Assembly: GCA_014382705.1 (NCBI GenBank)
Contig: JACNJE010000126.1
Coordinates: forward strand, 1 to 44,050
Direction: 5' to 3'
Length of the DNA stretch: 44,050 nt
From: Verrucomicrobiota bacterium
Lineage (GTDB): Bacteria; Verrucomicrobiota; Verrucomicrobiia; Limisphaerales; UBA1096
The position numbers and the translations under genes were made by a program. Under the pieces are notes generated by a model. It made no database searches. It was not told the DNA's origin and worked only from the letters and a program-made list of their open reading frames with translations. Every line of letters begins with the position of its first letter. Positions within the stretch are counted from its first letter, which is position 1. Below, in pieces: positions 34,046-41,943 of this stretch.

Positions 34046-34261
34046 GTGAGTTTCAATCAAGTTTTGGATGAGTTGCCTGCGCTTTCAGTGGCGGAGCGGC
34101 AGTTGCTGATTCGGCGGGCGTTGGAGTTGGATGAGTCGGGATTGTCGGAATCCGACACCGCTTTAGTGGAGCAACGGATTGCTGAGCATCAGGAAAACCC
34201 CGACTCGGCCATTCCGCTGGGGGAGATTAAAACGCGCCTACGCACCCGCTTCCCGAAATGA
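34046..34261 (+). CDS. Addiction-module antitoxin component
   Basis: Short antitoxin-like protein of about 71 residues from GTG 34046 (MSFNQVLDELPALSVAERQL); a GTG at 34025 adds seven residues. The pattern LPALSVAERQLLIRRALELDESGLS followed by an acidic helix and a Pro-containing tail matches the 'putative addiction module component' family that pairs with RelE/ParE toxins. It should bind and neutralise the toxin and repress the operon. The stop overlaps the toxin start as ATGA. Confidence 0.85.
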   Translation: MSFNQVLDELPALSVAERQLLIRRALELDESGLSESDTALVEQRIAEHQENPDSAIPLGEIKTRLRTRFPK

Positions 34262-34566
34262 GTTGGCGGGTAGAGTTCCGCCCGGAAGTGGAGCAGGACG
34301 TGGCAGAGGCCGCCGCTTGGTATGAGGCTGGCCAAGCGGGTTTGGGCGCAGAGTTTGTGGAGGAAGTCATCTGTGTTTGGGATGCGCTGGCAGAAAATCC
34401 ATTGCTAAACAGTCGACGGGATTCTGCCAAAAATATCCGATGGCGATATCCCGAACGGTTCCCTTACCGAATTGTGTATCAAGTGGGTGAATTGGAAAAA
34501 ACCGTGCTTGTCGCGGCAGTGCTTCACGCTGCGCGGCACAACCGGGAATGGCGTAAACGATTTTAA
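34258..34566 (+). CDS. RelE/ParE-family toxin
   Basis: 102-residue RelE/ParE-fold protein: WRVEFRPEVEQDVAEAAAWYE, a helical middle with FVEEVICVWDALAENPLL, and the C-terminal strands WRYPERFPYRIVYQVGE and VLVAAVLHAARHNREW, which carry the Arg/His positions typical of the ParE/RelE set. ParE members poison gyrase and RelE members cut mRNA on the ribosome; the sequence does not decide which. It forms a compact type II pair with the upstream antitoxin. The GQAG segment comes from a partial palindrome copy. Confidence 0.88.
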   Translation: MSWRVEFRPEVEQDVAEAAAWYEAGQAGLGAEFVEEVICVWDALAENPLLNSRRDSAKNIRWRYPERFPYRIVYQVGELEKTVLVAAVLHAARHNREWRKRF

Positions 34567-34591
34567 TAAGTGGCTCTTTCGTGAACTTTGC

Positions 34592-34605
34592 CGCTTGGCC
34601 AAGCG
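34592..34605. repeat. Intergenic perfect palindrome
   Basis: CGCTTGGCCAAGCG between the toxin stop and the convergent gene's stop. Confidence 0.85.
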
Positions 34606-34628
34606 CATCTCCTGTTGACTCAATCAGC

Positions 34629-35444
34629 CTAATTACTTTGGATTGATTCTCCCTTACTACTCAATTCCGGGAGGAATCGCCACAACTCGGACTCGACCGG
34701 CTCCTCCTGAAGGATGGTGTTGTATTCCTTGAGGTGCCGTTTCCAACTTCCAACTCCGTGGGCGGTTTCGTAGTGTTTGCTGAAGGAGTCTGCCTTTTGT
34801 GTTTTCCTGAATTCCGCCATGGAGTTGAACAGGAAAGAGGTCACGTAAGTTTGCGTGTCGCCGCCGGAGAGGATTCTTGAATTAATGATGTTCGCTTTGA
34901 CGCCCGCTTTTTCATAAGCCTTGGCCAACTTTGCATCCATCGCCATCTTGCGTTGGTTCATGCCCGGTTTAACCTTTCTCGTTTCGACCATGAAGTAGAG
35001 CGGCATGTCGCTTGAGCCAAGGCCTTCGTAGAGCGAATCCAAATCCGCATCATAAATTACCGTGGTGATGTTTTTCAAGAAAGGCCTGACCGTTTCGGGC
35101 CAACGGTTGAATGCCTCGTACTCGGGCGAGAACGAGTGTGCGCCATCGATTTGTTGATCCAGAGCGCTCCAGTGCAGCGGCCCAAACCATCGCACGTACT
35201 GTCCGGCCCTTGGGCCGGTGATGATTTTGTGCGTACCCCAAACGCCCGTGCTCCTGCCGGGAGTAACGTCCCCGGTTTGTAGTTCGATGGCTGCCTTGAA
35301 TCCAACCTCGTTGGACAAATCGATCTCAATGAAGTGGTCGAAATAAAGGGTGGCAGGGGAGTCCTCAGCGAAACTACGTTCAGCAAGCACGCCTAGCCAT
35401 AAAGCGGCGCAAAGTCCGATCTTGAGCGTGATTGATCTGATCAT
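34629..35444 (-). CDS. Exported protein of unknown function
   Basis: 271 residues from ATG 35444, beginning a signal peptide (MIRSITLKIGLCAALWLGVL, cleavage near RSFAE). Not recognised with confidence. The arrangement of YFDHFIEIDL, YVRWFGPLHWSAL and a second part PLYFMVETRKVKPGM is compatible with two alpha-beta barrel modules as in NIPSNAP or stress-response barrel proteins, but I cannot assert it. It follows the NTF2-like protein gene on the same strand after 46 bases that contain a palindrome pair. Confidence 0.72.
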   Translation of the reverse strand: MIRSITLKIGLCAALWLGVLAERSFAEDSPATLYFDHFIEIDLSNEVGFKAAIELQTGDVTPGRSTGVWGTHKIITGPRAGQYVRWFGPLHWSALDQQIDGAHSFSPEYEAFNRWPETVRPFLKNITTVIYDADLDSLYEGLGSSDMPLYFMVETRKVKPGMNQRKMAMDAKLAKAYEKAGVKANIINSRILSGGDTQTYVTSFLFNSMAEFRKTQKADSFSKHYETAHGVGSWKRHLKEYNTILQEEPVESELWRFLPELSSKGESIQSN

Positions 35445-35455
35445 GATAATTTTCG

Positions 35456-35474
35456 CGCTTGGCCAAGCGCTTGG
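35456..35474. repeat. Intergenic palindrome with overlapping half-copy
   Basis: CGCTTGGCCAAGCG followed by CTTGG, just upstream of the exported-protein ATG at 35444, where it would lie in the 5' leader. Confidence 0.85.
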
Positions 35475-35490
35475 TTTGGGCAAGGCCTTT

Positions 35491-36438
35491 TCATTCAGTT
35501 GGTGGGGATTGGCCAAGGACAGAGACGATTCTCCACCCGTTGGGACGCTTTACAAGCACATAGCTGGCGATTCGTTGTGCTGGCGGGATCGGTTGCCCAT
35601 TGTTTTTCAACCGGGAAAACCGCATGTCGACGAACGCCAAATCGTTTCCGCCCAACCGAATATCCATCCCGTGCAGCTTCGAACGTGCCCACCCTTTGGA
35701 TTTGATTGTTTCAAACATCGCGTTGAATTGTGTGTGAATTTCCTCTGTTGTCGATGCAACGACATGAGTCTCATCTCCGAATTTGCGCATCTGCATCGGT
35801 GCCAAATAAATCTCCTTGGCAATCCGTTCGGCTTGGCCGTCGTTGAATAGACCAAGATAGCGAGTCATGTGGGCTTTCACTTCGTTCATCATTTGTGATG
35901 GCGATGGGGGCGCTTGAGCAGATTGTTCGTGGGCGGAGATGATTCGCCATCCGGCTTCGATCTTCGCCAAAACGTAACTCCAACTCTTTGGTGCCGGAGG
36001 GATGGTTTCTCCGTTTGCCTTGAACCGTGAGAATTCCATGTCGATGAACGCCAAATCCTTCCCCTTGGGGTGAACCGCGATGCCGTGAATCACAGATCGG
36101 TTCCAGCCGTTTCCTTTCATTGCAACGAACGCGTCGTCGAAGTCCTCTCGGACATCCTTCTCGGTGAGATCGGCATACAGTTTTTGCTCTGCGGATTCCG
36201 ACGTTAACACCGGCGCCAAATAAATCTCCTTGGCAATCTGCCCCGCCTGTTCGTTGTTGAAAATATCAACATACTGCCGCATATGCTCCCGAATCTCCTC
36301 GGCAACTTCAGGCGATGAAACCGACGTTGTTGGCTTGGTCGAGGCACACGAACTCGCCAGTACCAGCACTGAGATGAGAATGCCTTTTCCCCAGCCGAGG
36401 GAGTCCTGTTTTTTGTTCTTAATGATCACCGCAGTCAT
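35491..36438 (-). CDS. Exported protein with two tandem NTF2/SnoaL-like domains
   Basis: 315 residues from ATG 36438. A basic N-terminus and hydrophobic stretch (ILISVLVLASSC) end at a Cys, suggesting a lipoprotein, although the lipobox is not ideal. Two closely similar modules follow: EIREHMRQYVDIFNNEQA through GWRIISAHEQS and EVKAHMTRYLGLFNDGQA through GWRIVSVLGQS. Both contain AKEIYLAP, DLAF(I/V)DM and FSR(F/L)K, with PIPPA or TIPPA before the last strand. Each module looks like a cone-shaped NTF2-like fold with an inner cavity. The duplication appears fairly recent. Function unknown; a ligand-binding or enzyme role is inferred only from the fold. Confidence 0.78.
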   Translation of the reverse strand: MTAVIIKNKKQDSLGWGKGILISVLVLASSCASTKPTTSVSSPEVAEEIREHMRQYVDIFNNEQAGQIAKEIYLAPVLTSESAEQKLYADLTEKDVREDFDDAFVAMKGNGWNRSVIHGIAVHPKGKDLAFIDMEFSRFKANGETIPPAPKSWSYVLAKIEAGWRIISAHEQSAQAPPSPSQMMNEVKAHMTRYLGLFNDGQAERIAKEIYLAPMQMRKFGDETHVVASTTEEIHTQFNAMFETIKSKGWARSKLHGMDIRLGGNDLAFVDMRFSRLKNNGQPIPPAQRIASYVLVKRPNGWRIVSVLGQSPPTE

Positions 36439-36448
36439 TGATCGATTG

Positions 36449-37723
36449 TCATTTCGGAAAATACCGCGACCCGATGGTGAGGCTGTTGTGGCCGAAGCCG
36501 ACGTTGAGGAACTTGGGGTTCTTCCGTAGCTGGAAATCGCCCACGACATCGAAAACCTCAATACGGCCAGCAATGGGCGAGCCGACGAAGAGTTTGTCGC
36601 CCTCGGGCGTGAATTCGATACCCTGGCTCATTCCCTTGGCATCCAGTGTGTAGAGCAGTCGCGGCGGGTTGGATGCGATGTCGAGGACGGCGATGCAGTT
36701 ATGATCCCTGTTTAACGCGGTGGCCACCGCCATTTTTCCGTTGGGATGAAAGGCAAAGCTCTCGGAACCGTCCGACACCTGTTTGACCACTGCGTTGATG
36801 ACAGGTGGGGTTTGCGTCAGGTCGGCAACCAGAATGTCGGAGAGGTCAATGCCGTTCCCGAGCGAGCGTTGGCAGATCAGCGCCTTCGTTCCGTCGAGGC
36901 TGATTCGAAGGATGAATGAGGCGCCCGTGAGCTTCGTGGGGACTCCGGGAGCAACCTTGACTTCGCTTAAATGCCCGATCCGGTTGCCCTCGATGGAATA
37001 CCACTGAACGGTTGCATTATGGCCAGGATCGCCTTGTGTCGCGATCAGTCGATGGCCTTTCGGGTGAATCCAGAAAACGTTCAGCCCATGCGGATGCGGG
37101 TTCCGGCTGAGTTCGACCAACTTGCCGTTTTCGATCTGGTGGACGTAGAAATATTTGTCGCCTCCGGTGATGAATCGTTGCCCATCTGGATGAGATAAAA
37201 CATGCATCGGGCGATCATCAAAAAGCACGCGGTCCACTACGCGGTACTCTGGCGTAGACAGGTCGATGAGGGATAGCATGTTCACAAGCTGCGCCGTCAT
37301 CTTTTGTTGCTTGAGCATTTTCGGTGTCAGGTCAGCGTTCGTTTGAGGCCCGTCCGGTAGTTGCAGTTTCACCATCTTCCCGAGCCGAAAACCGTGGTTG
37401 GCAACCAAGGCGTAACGTCCGTCGCTGGACATGGCCATCGTCGGTGTCCCGGCGATCGCGCAGGGCACCGTGTCGTAAACCGTCTTGATGATCGGCGGAT
37501 GATCCGGCCCGAGATGGATCACCGTGAAGGAATCCTTCGTTTTCAGTTCCCAATCCGTCGTCTGATCCTCGGTCAACTGGAAGATCTGGTTGAATTCGCC
37601 GTCGTTCGTGCTGAACAACGTCAACGGAGTTTGGGTTGTTAGGAAGGGCAGCGTTTGCGCAACGGCCGTCGTGGAAAATGCAATCGTCGCGACAACGACT
37701 GCTAACGGGGATGTTAATTTCAT
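36449..37723 (-). CDS. Exported beta-propeller (YVTN/lactonase-like) protein
   Basis: 424 residues from ATG 37723 with a signal peptide (MKLTSPLAVVVATIAFSTTA). Repeated propeller strands are visible: PTMAMSSDGRYALVANHG, MHVLSHPDGQRFITGGD, LNVFWIHPKGHRLIATQGD, ESFAFHPNGKMAVATALN and QGIEFTPEGDKLFVGSPI. This spacing of SPDG-like turns fits the YVTN/cytochrome-d1-like propeller class. It ends 10 bases before the NTF2-like protein gene's start, so these minus-strand genes form an operon of exported proteins. No catalytic residue can be named. Confidence 0.82.
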   Translation of the reverse strand: MKLTSPLAVVVATIAFSTTAVAQTLPFLTTQTPLTLFSTNDGEFNQIFQLTEDQTTDWELKTKDSFTVIHLGPDHPPIIKTVYDTVPCAIAGTPTMAMSSDGRYALVANHGFRLGKMVKLQLPDGPQTNADLTPKMLKQQKMTAQLVNMLSLIDLSTPEYRVVDRVLFDDRPMHVLSHPDGQRFITGGDKYFYVHQIENGKLVELSRNPHPHGLNVFWIHPKGHRLIATQGDPGHNATVQWYSIEGNRIGHLSEVKVAPGVPTKLTGASFILRISLDGTKALICQRSLGNGIDLSDILVADLTQTPPVINAVVKQVSDGSESFAFHPNGKMAVATALNRDHNCIAVLDIASNPPRLLYTLDAKGMSQGIEFTPEGDKLFVGSPIAGRIEVFDVVGDFQLRKNPKFLNVGFGHNSLTIGSRYFPK

Positions 37724-37854
37724 AACGTGAGATTTAAAACGGGGCAGGTTAGTTTCGCCAATTTTATGGTGTATTGGATTGGGTAAAATACGACGCGGGG
37801 AAAATAGCCAAGAGACTGTAATAAAAGCAAACAGTATTCGGAGAGTTGTTGAGC

Positions 37855-37874
37855 CGCTTGGCCAAGCGCTTGGC
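37855..37874. repeat. Intergenic palindrome with overlapping half-copy
   Basis: CGCTTGGCCAAGCG continuing into CTTGGC, about 20 bases before repeat copy B. Confidence 0.85.
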
Positions 37875-37892
37875 TTGGGTCAGCGCCGTGAT

Positions 37893-38020
37893 TGTCGCCT
37901 GAAAGGCGACTACTGCGTAGCCGGGGGCAACGCCCCCGGCTACGCATGGCGCCGATCCGCCAGCCCTGAAGGGGGTGTTCAAGCGTGATCTTAAGTTGAG
38001 GTGTTGAAGTCCCCCGACGG
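37893..38020. repeat. Dispersed intergenic repeat, copy B
   Basis: Homologous to 33521-33646 over its whole length. In this copy the central hairpin TAGCCGGGGGC-AAC-GCCCCCGGCTA (37918-37942) is perfect with an 11-bp stem, whereas copy A is degraded there. Confidence 0.85.
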
Positions 38021-38038
38021 GGCACCTAAGACTCAGGC

Positions 38039-39334
38039 TTACAGCCTGTCACTTTCCGGGAGGAGTTTGTTTAGCTGCTCGGCCATACGTTTGGTTTTGG
38101 TTTGTTTGCGCTTGGCCAGATTTTGGGTTTCGTGGGGGTCTTGGGTTAGGTTGTACAGTTCGGGGGCGGCGATGGGGTTAGTGTTGGGTTTGTGGGGGAG
38201 GATGAGTTTCCAGTTGCCGTTGATGATCCAGCGGTGGGTGAGGTTGGCGCTTGGCTTGTGGATGTTCACGGCGTTGTGGAGGTAGCAGGCACCGTGGGTG
38301 GTTTTGCGCTTGGCCAAGGCGGTGTCGTCGAGGAGGTCGATGCCGTGCATGGCGGCGGTCGGCTCGAGGCCGCACGCCTTGAGGAGGGTCGGGGCGAGGT
38401 CGATGCTGTTGGCCAATTCGGGGCGTTCGCTTGGCGGCACTTTGCCGGGCCAGCGGATCATGATCGGGGTGCGGAGGCCGCCGTCGTACGGGGAGCGCTT
38501 GGAGCGGGGGGCGTAGCGGCCGTTGTCGGCACGCTGGATCCAGCCGTTGTCGGTGACGTAGAGGACGACGGTGTTGTCGGTCAGTTTTTTTTCATCGAGA
38601 TGGTCGAGCAATTGGCCGCAGGTTTCGTCGAACCATTCGCACATGGCCCAGTAGCGGGCGATGAATTTGGACTCGGTTTTTTTCGTGTACTTGTCGAGCA
38701 ACCGCTTGGGTGGATTGTGCGGGGTGTGCGGGAGGAACGGCGCGTACCAGACGAAGAACGGCTTGTCGCCGGCGTCGGCGATGAAGTCAAAGATCGGCTT
38801 CAATCCTTCGCGGCCGATTTTCAATCCTTCGTCACCGTGACGGCCCCGGCGCTTGGGGTCGCCGTGGGTCATGCCGTGGGTGAAGCCGCCGCGCGAGTGG
38901 TGCCCCTGCCACCATTTGCCGGACTGATGGCTGACGTAGCCGCGCTTGGCCAAGAGCCGGGGCAGGGTGGGTACGGTGTCGATGAAACCGACGCATTCCT
39001 GCACTTGGGCGCGGTATTCGTCGGTGTTTTTGCCGCCGGGTGGGATGGGTGGCTCGTTGCCGGTGATGCGGTGTTGGTGCGGGTAAAGCCCGGTGATGAT
39101 CGAGGCGAGGGAGGGGCAGCAGAGGCTGGTCGGCACGTAGCCGCGTTTGAACAACCGGCTCTGCTTGGCCAAGCGGTCGATGTTCGGTGTCTGGATGGCT
39201 TCGTGGCCCATGAAGCTGTAATCGCCCCACGCCTGGTCGTCGGAGATGATGAGGACGATGTTCGGCGACTTGGCGGCAAACGTGTTGTTGGTGAGCAGTA
39301 GCCCGGCGACGAGCGCAATGAGAGTGCGTTGCAT
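38039..39334 (-). CDS. Exported sulfatase with atypical active-site motif
   Basis: 431 residues from ATG 39334, starting a signal peptide (MQRTLIALVAGLLLTNN, cleavage after TFAA). The frame is open to 39496 but that part covers repeat DNA. Alkaline-phosphatase-superfamily features: NIVLIISDDQAWGDY (metal ligands), the nucleophile region TSLCCPSLASIITGLYPHQH, SGKWWQGHHSRGGF, VLYVTDNGW and SPYDGGLRTPIMIRWPGK. The nucleophile motif reads C-C-P-S-L instead of the standard C-x-P-S-R, so the Arg needed by classic formylglycine-generating enzyme is a Leu. Sulfatases of this phylum cut sulfate from polysaccharides; the substrate here is unknown. Confidence 0.88.
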   Translation of the reverse strand: MQRTLIALVAGLLLTNNTFAAKSPNIVLIISDDQAWGDYSFMGHEAIQTPNIDRLAKQSRLFKRGYVPTSLCCPSLASIITGLYPHQHRITGNEPPIPPGGKNTDEYRAQVQECVGFIDTVPTLPRLLAKRGYVSHQSGKWWQGHHSRGGFTHGMTHGDPKRRGRHGDEGLKIGREGLKPIFDFIADAGDKPFFVWYAPFLPHTPHNPPKRLLDKYTKKTESKFIARYWAMCEWFDETCGQLLDHLDEKKLTDNTVVLYVTDNGWIQRADNGRYAPRSKRSPYDGGLRTPIMIRWPGKVPPSERPELANSIDLAPTLLKACGLEPTAAMHGIDLLDDTALAKRKTTHGACYLHNAVNIHKPSANLTHRWIINGNWKLILPHKPNTNPIAAPELYNLTQDPHETQNLAKRKQTKTKRMAEQLNKLLPESDRL

Positions 39335-39430
39335 GCCGGACGGCTTACGGGAAGCGGCCGGAAAAGTCAAAACCGCTGTTGCGCGGATACCCTCTCCCAG
39401 CGGGAGAAGGAATTCAGCCGTATGTGCATG

Positions 39431-39444
39431 CGCTTGGCCAAGCG
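39431..39444. repeat. Intergenic perfect palindrome
   Basis: CGCTTGGCCAAGCG between the first CTCTCCC hairpin and the larger inverted repeat. Confidence 0.85.
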
Positions 39445-39470
39445 GCGCGGGATCGGGGGATTCAGGGTTG

Positions 39471-39544
39471 GACATTCCTTGTTCGATATTCATCATTCAA
39501 ACAGCTCAAGAGAAACCAATATCGAACACCCAACAAGGAATGTC
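39471..39544. repeat. Imperfect inverted repeat, REP-like
   Basis: GACATTCCTTGTTCGATATT (39471-39490) is inverted at 39518-39544 with a 7-base insertion (ACACCCA) in the right arm. The 27-base spacer contains no gene. It resembles dispersed repetitive extragenic palindromes. Confidence 0.7.
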
Positions 39545-39782
39545 GAAGGACCCAGTTTTAGGCTTCCTCTCCCAGCGGGAGAGGGCTGGGGAGAGGGAGA
39601 AAGCATGGCATTCACACAAAACACCCGAGCGCTTCCACCCTCATCCTGCCTGCGGCCACCTTCTCCGTGAGGGAGAAGGAATCATCAACGCACTTGCGCT
39701 TGGTTCGTTTACTTGTTGAATCTGCCCGTAGGTTGGCAAATGGGATTTGCTTTCGGCTGGGGCATCGGATTCACTGGCGGTG

Positions 39783-40091
39783 ATGTTTTCGCACATAGTT
39801 ATTTTCTGGACCAAGCCGGACGTGGAGGAGGCCGGGCAGCAATTGATCGACGGGTTAAACCATTATTTGCCGGACATCCCCGGCGTGATCTCGATGCACG
39901 TGGGTCGATGCGCTCCGAGTGACCGGCCAGTGGTGGATCAAAGTTATCAGGTCGCGTTGAATATCACGTTCAAGAACAAGATCGTGCAGGATGCCTATCA
40001 GGATCACCCGCAGCACGTGGCGTTCGTGGAGAAGGTGTTCAAGCAGGTCTGCGACCGGGTGGTCGTGTACGATTTCGGAGACTTGGAATAG
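39783..40091 (+). CDS. Dabb-family (stress-responsive alpha/beta barrel) protein
   Basis: 102 residues from ATG 39783 (MFSHIVIFWTKPDVEEAGQQ); upstream in-frame starts only add unconserved sequence. The family pattern is an initial strand with His, then a helix (QQLIDGLNHYLPDIPGV), the strand ISMHVGRC, QSYQVALNITFKNK and a final helix with HPQHVAFVEKVFKQVCDRVVVYDF. Dabb proteins form dimeric ferredoxin-like barrels, often stress-linked in plants, of unclear function in bacteria. The next gene follows after 29 bases. Confidence 0.85.
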   Translation: MFSHIVIFWTKPDVEEAGQQLIDGLNHYLPDIPGVISMHVGRCAPSDRPVVDQSYQVALNITFKNKIVQDAYQDHPQHVAFVEKVFKQVCDRVVVYDFGDLE

Positions 40092-40120
40092 CCGCGAGCA
40101 ACGCCCCACAAACCGTACGC

Positions 40121-41938
40121 ATGGATCTGGATCCGTTCATTTATAACTTCGTCTGTGGCGGGGTGATTTTTGTGTTCGGTCTCGTGCTGGCGTGGCGGCA
40201 GGGCAGCCTTGGCTTGAGCGGGAGGGGGCGGCGCAACCTGTGCCTCGCGCTGGGGGTGTTCAGTTTTTATTTCATCCTGCAGGCGTTCCTCCAATACAAG
40301 GCACCCGGCATGCCCGCTGCCGAGCCTGCCGCGTACAATCCAACGCCAGCCAGCCAAGCGGCGGTCGATCCCGAGCAGGGTTATCGCGGCGCGCCGGTCG
40401 ATTACGCAATCATGATCGGTTACTTCGTAATCATCGTCATCATGGGCGCATACTTCGGGAGGAAGATGAAATCGACGGACGATTTTTTCTTCGGCGGCCG
40501 GAAGTTTGCCTGGTGGCTGATCGCGTTCAGCATGATTGCCACGACGATCGGCTCGTATAGTTTTTTGAAGTACTCGAGCAAGGGGTACGAGTACGGGCTC
40601 TCGAGCACGCAGACGTACAGCAACGACTGGTTTTATTTTCCGCTGCTGCTGTTTTGCTGGCTGCCGATTTTGTATTTCTCCCGCGTCACGTCGATCCCGG
40701 AGTATTTCGGGAAGCGCTTCAACTCGAAGGTCCGTTTTTGGGCAACGGTGTGCCTGATGGTCTACATGGTCGGCTACGTCGGCGTGAATCTGTTCACGAT
40801 GGGCAAGGTGCTGCACCATTTGCTGGGCTGGGATATTTTTGTCGGCGCGGTGATCGTGGCGCTGGTGTCGATGTCGTACGTGTCGAGCGGCGGCCAGACG
40901 AGCGTGATCATGACCGACCTGTTCCAAGGGGTGATGCTGCTCATCACCGGCGGGCTGATCCTTGGGTTGGGCATTGCGTACCTCGGCGGGTTCGATGTGT
41001 TTTGGGATAATTTGCCGGGCGACTCGCGAAAGGTGTTTCATAATTTCAACAGCGACCCCGGCTTCCCGAGCGTCGGCATTTTTTGGCAGGACGGCTTGGC
41101 CAACTCGATCATGTTCGGCTTTTTGCACCAGGGGACGATCATGCGTTATATGTCGGCGCGGTCGTTTGTGGACTGCAAAAAGGCGGTGGTGACGCACTTG
41201 GTGGTGTTGATGCCGTTGGCGGCCTGCGTGGTGGGCGGCGCGGGCTGGCTGGCCAAGGCCTTGGCCAATCATGGCGATCTGCCTGCCAGCATGCCGGCGG
41301 ACGAGTCGTTTTATGCCGCCACACAGCTCATCAGCCAACCGGGCATCTTCGGGCTGATCTTGGCAGCGATGATTGCCGCGCTAATGTCCACCGTGGACAC
41401 GCTCATCACCGCGATTTCCGCCGTGTGGGTGAACGACGTTCATAAACCATACATCAACAAAAACATGAGCGAACGCCAAGCGCTGACGACGGCCCGGTTG
41501 ACGGCGATCGGCGCGACGGTGGTGGGCATCATCCTCGTGCCGGTGTTCATGAATTTCGACTCGATCTACGACGCGCACGGGGCGTTTACGGCAGCGGTGA
41601 CGCCGCCACTGGTGGTGACGTTCATCTTCAGCGTGTTTTGGAAACGCTTTACCGCGCCGGCGGCTCTGGCCACGCTGATGGTTGGGTTGGTTGCCATCGC
41701 CTTTTCGTTCTTCGTGCCGGAAGTGATCACACCGTTCGCGCACGGCGTGCCAATGGGCGAGGCCGGTGACGGACTCTTCGCCGGGGTGAAGCAGTACAAA
41801 TTCATGCGGGCCTGTTACGGCCTGACGATTTGCGCGGTGGTGGGCGTCGTGGTGGCGTTGTTCACCAAGCCGGAAACCAAGTCGCTGGCCGGCTTGGTTT
41901 GGGAGAAGGGTTTCTATCGGTCCCTCAAAACGGATTGA
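40121..41938 (+). CDS. Sodium:solute symporter (SSS family)
   Basis: 605-residue inner-membrane transporter with about 13-14 hydrophobic segments and the SSS core: DYAIMIGYFVIIVIMGAYFG, STDDFFFGGRKFAWWLIAFS, TTIGSYSFLKYSSKGYEYGL, ITSIPEYFGKRF-like segment (VTSIPEYFGKRF), the Na-site-like helix YVSSGGQTSVIMTDLFQG, and LILAAMIAALMSTVDTLITA. The FFFGGR and MSTVDT segments are strong SSS markers. The N-terminal ~80 residues form an extra helix pair before the core. Such carriers take up sugars, amino acids or organic acids with Na+, which suits a marine or brackish habitat (inference). The substrate is unknown. It is followed after five bases by the PPK2 gene. Confidence 0.92.
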   Translation: MDLDPFIYNFVCGGVIFVFGLVLAWRQGSLGLSGRGRRNLCLALGVFSFYFILQAFLQYKAPGMPAAEPAAYNPTPASQAAVDPEQGYRGAPVDYAIMIGYFVIIVIMGAYFGRKMKSTDDFFFGGRKFAWWLIAFSMIATTIGSYSFLKYSSKGYEYGLSSTQTYSNDWFYFPLLLFCWLPILYFSRVTSIPEYFGKRFNSKVRFWATVCLMVYMVGYVGVNLFTMGKVLHHLLGWDIFVGAVIVALVSMSYVSSGGQTSVIMTDLFQGVMLLITGGLILGLGIAYLGGFDVFWDNLPGDSRKVFHNFNSDPGFPSVGIFWQDGLANSIMFGFLHQGTIMRYMSARSFVDCKKAVVTHLVVLMPLAACVVGGAGWLAKALANHGDLPASMPADESFYAATQLISQPGIFGLILAAMIAALMSTVDTLITAISAVWVNDVHKPYINKNMSERQALTTARLTAIGATVVGIILVPVFMNFDSIYDAHGAFTAAVTPPLVVTFIFSVFWKRFTAPAALATLMVGLVAIAFSFFVPEVITPFAHGVPMGEAGDGLFAGVKQYKFMRACYGLTICAVVGVVVALFTKPETKSLAGLVWEKGFYRSLKTD

Positions 41939-41943
41939 CCGCC

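Larger units (their letters stand above)
37724..38038. other. 315-base intergenic region with repeat and palindromes
   Basis: Between the propeller gene (leaving leftward) and the 3' end of the sulfatase. It holds a palindrome pair (37855-37874), repeat copy B (37893-38020) and a strong hairpin (37918-37942). No gene seen; the leftward promoter should lie just right of 37723, where the sequence is AT-rich, but no clear -35/-10 pair is seen. Confidence 0.7.
39335..39782. other. 450-base intergenic region with several inverted repeats
   Basis: Contains two near-identical hairpins CCTCTCCCAGCGGGAGA (39391-39410 and 39566-39585, 3-base loop), a related hairpin at 39659-39679 (CCTTCTCC with GGAGAAGG), a palindrome at 39431-39444, and a larger imperfect inverted repeat (39471-39490 with 39518-39544). 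I see no gene. The short open frames over it differ in composition from neighbours and start inside repeats. Confidence 0.7.
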
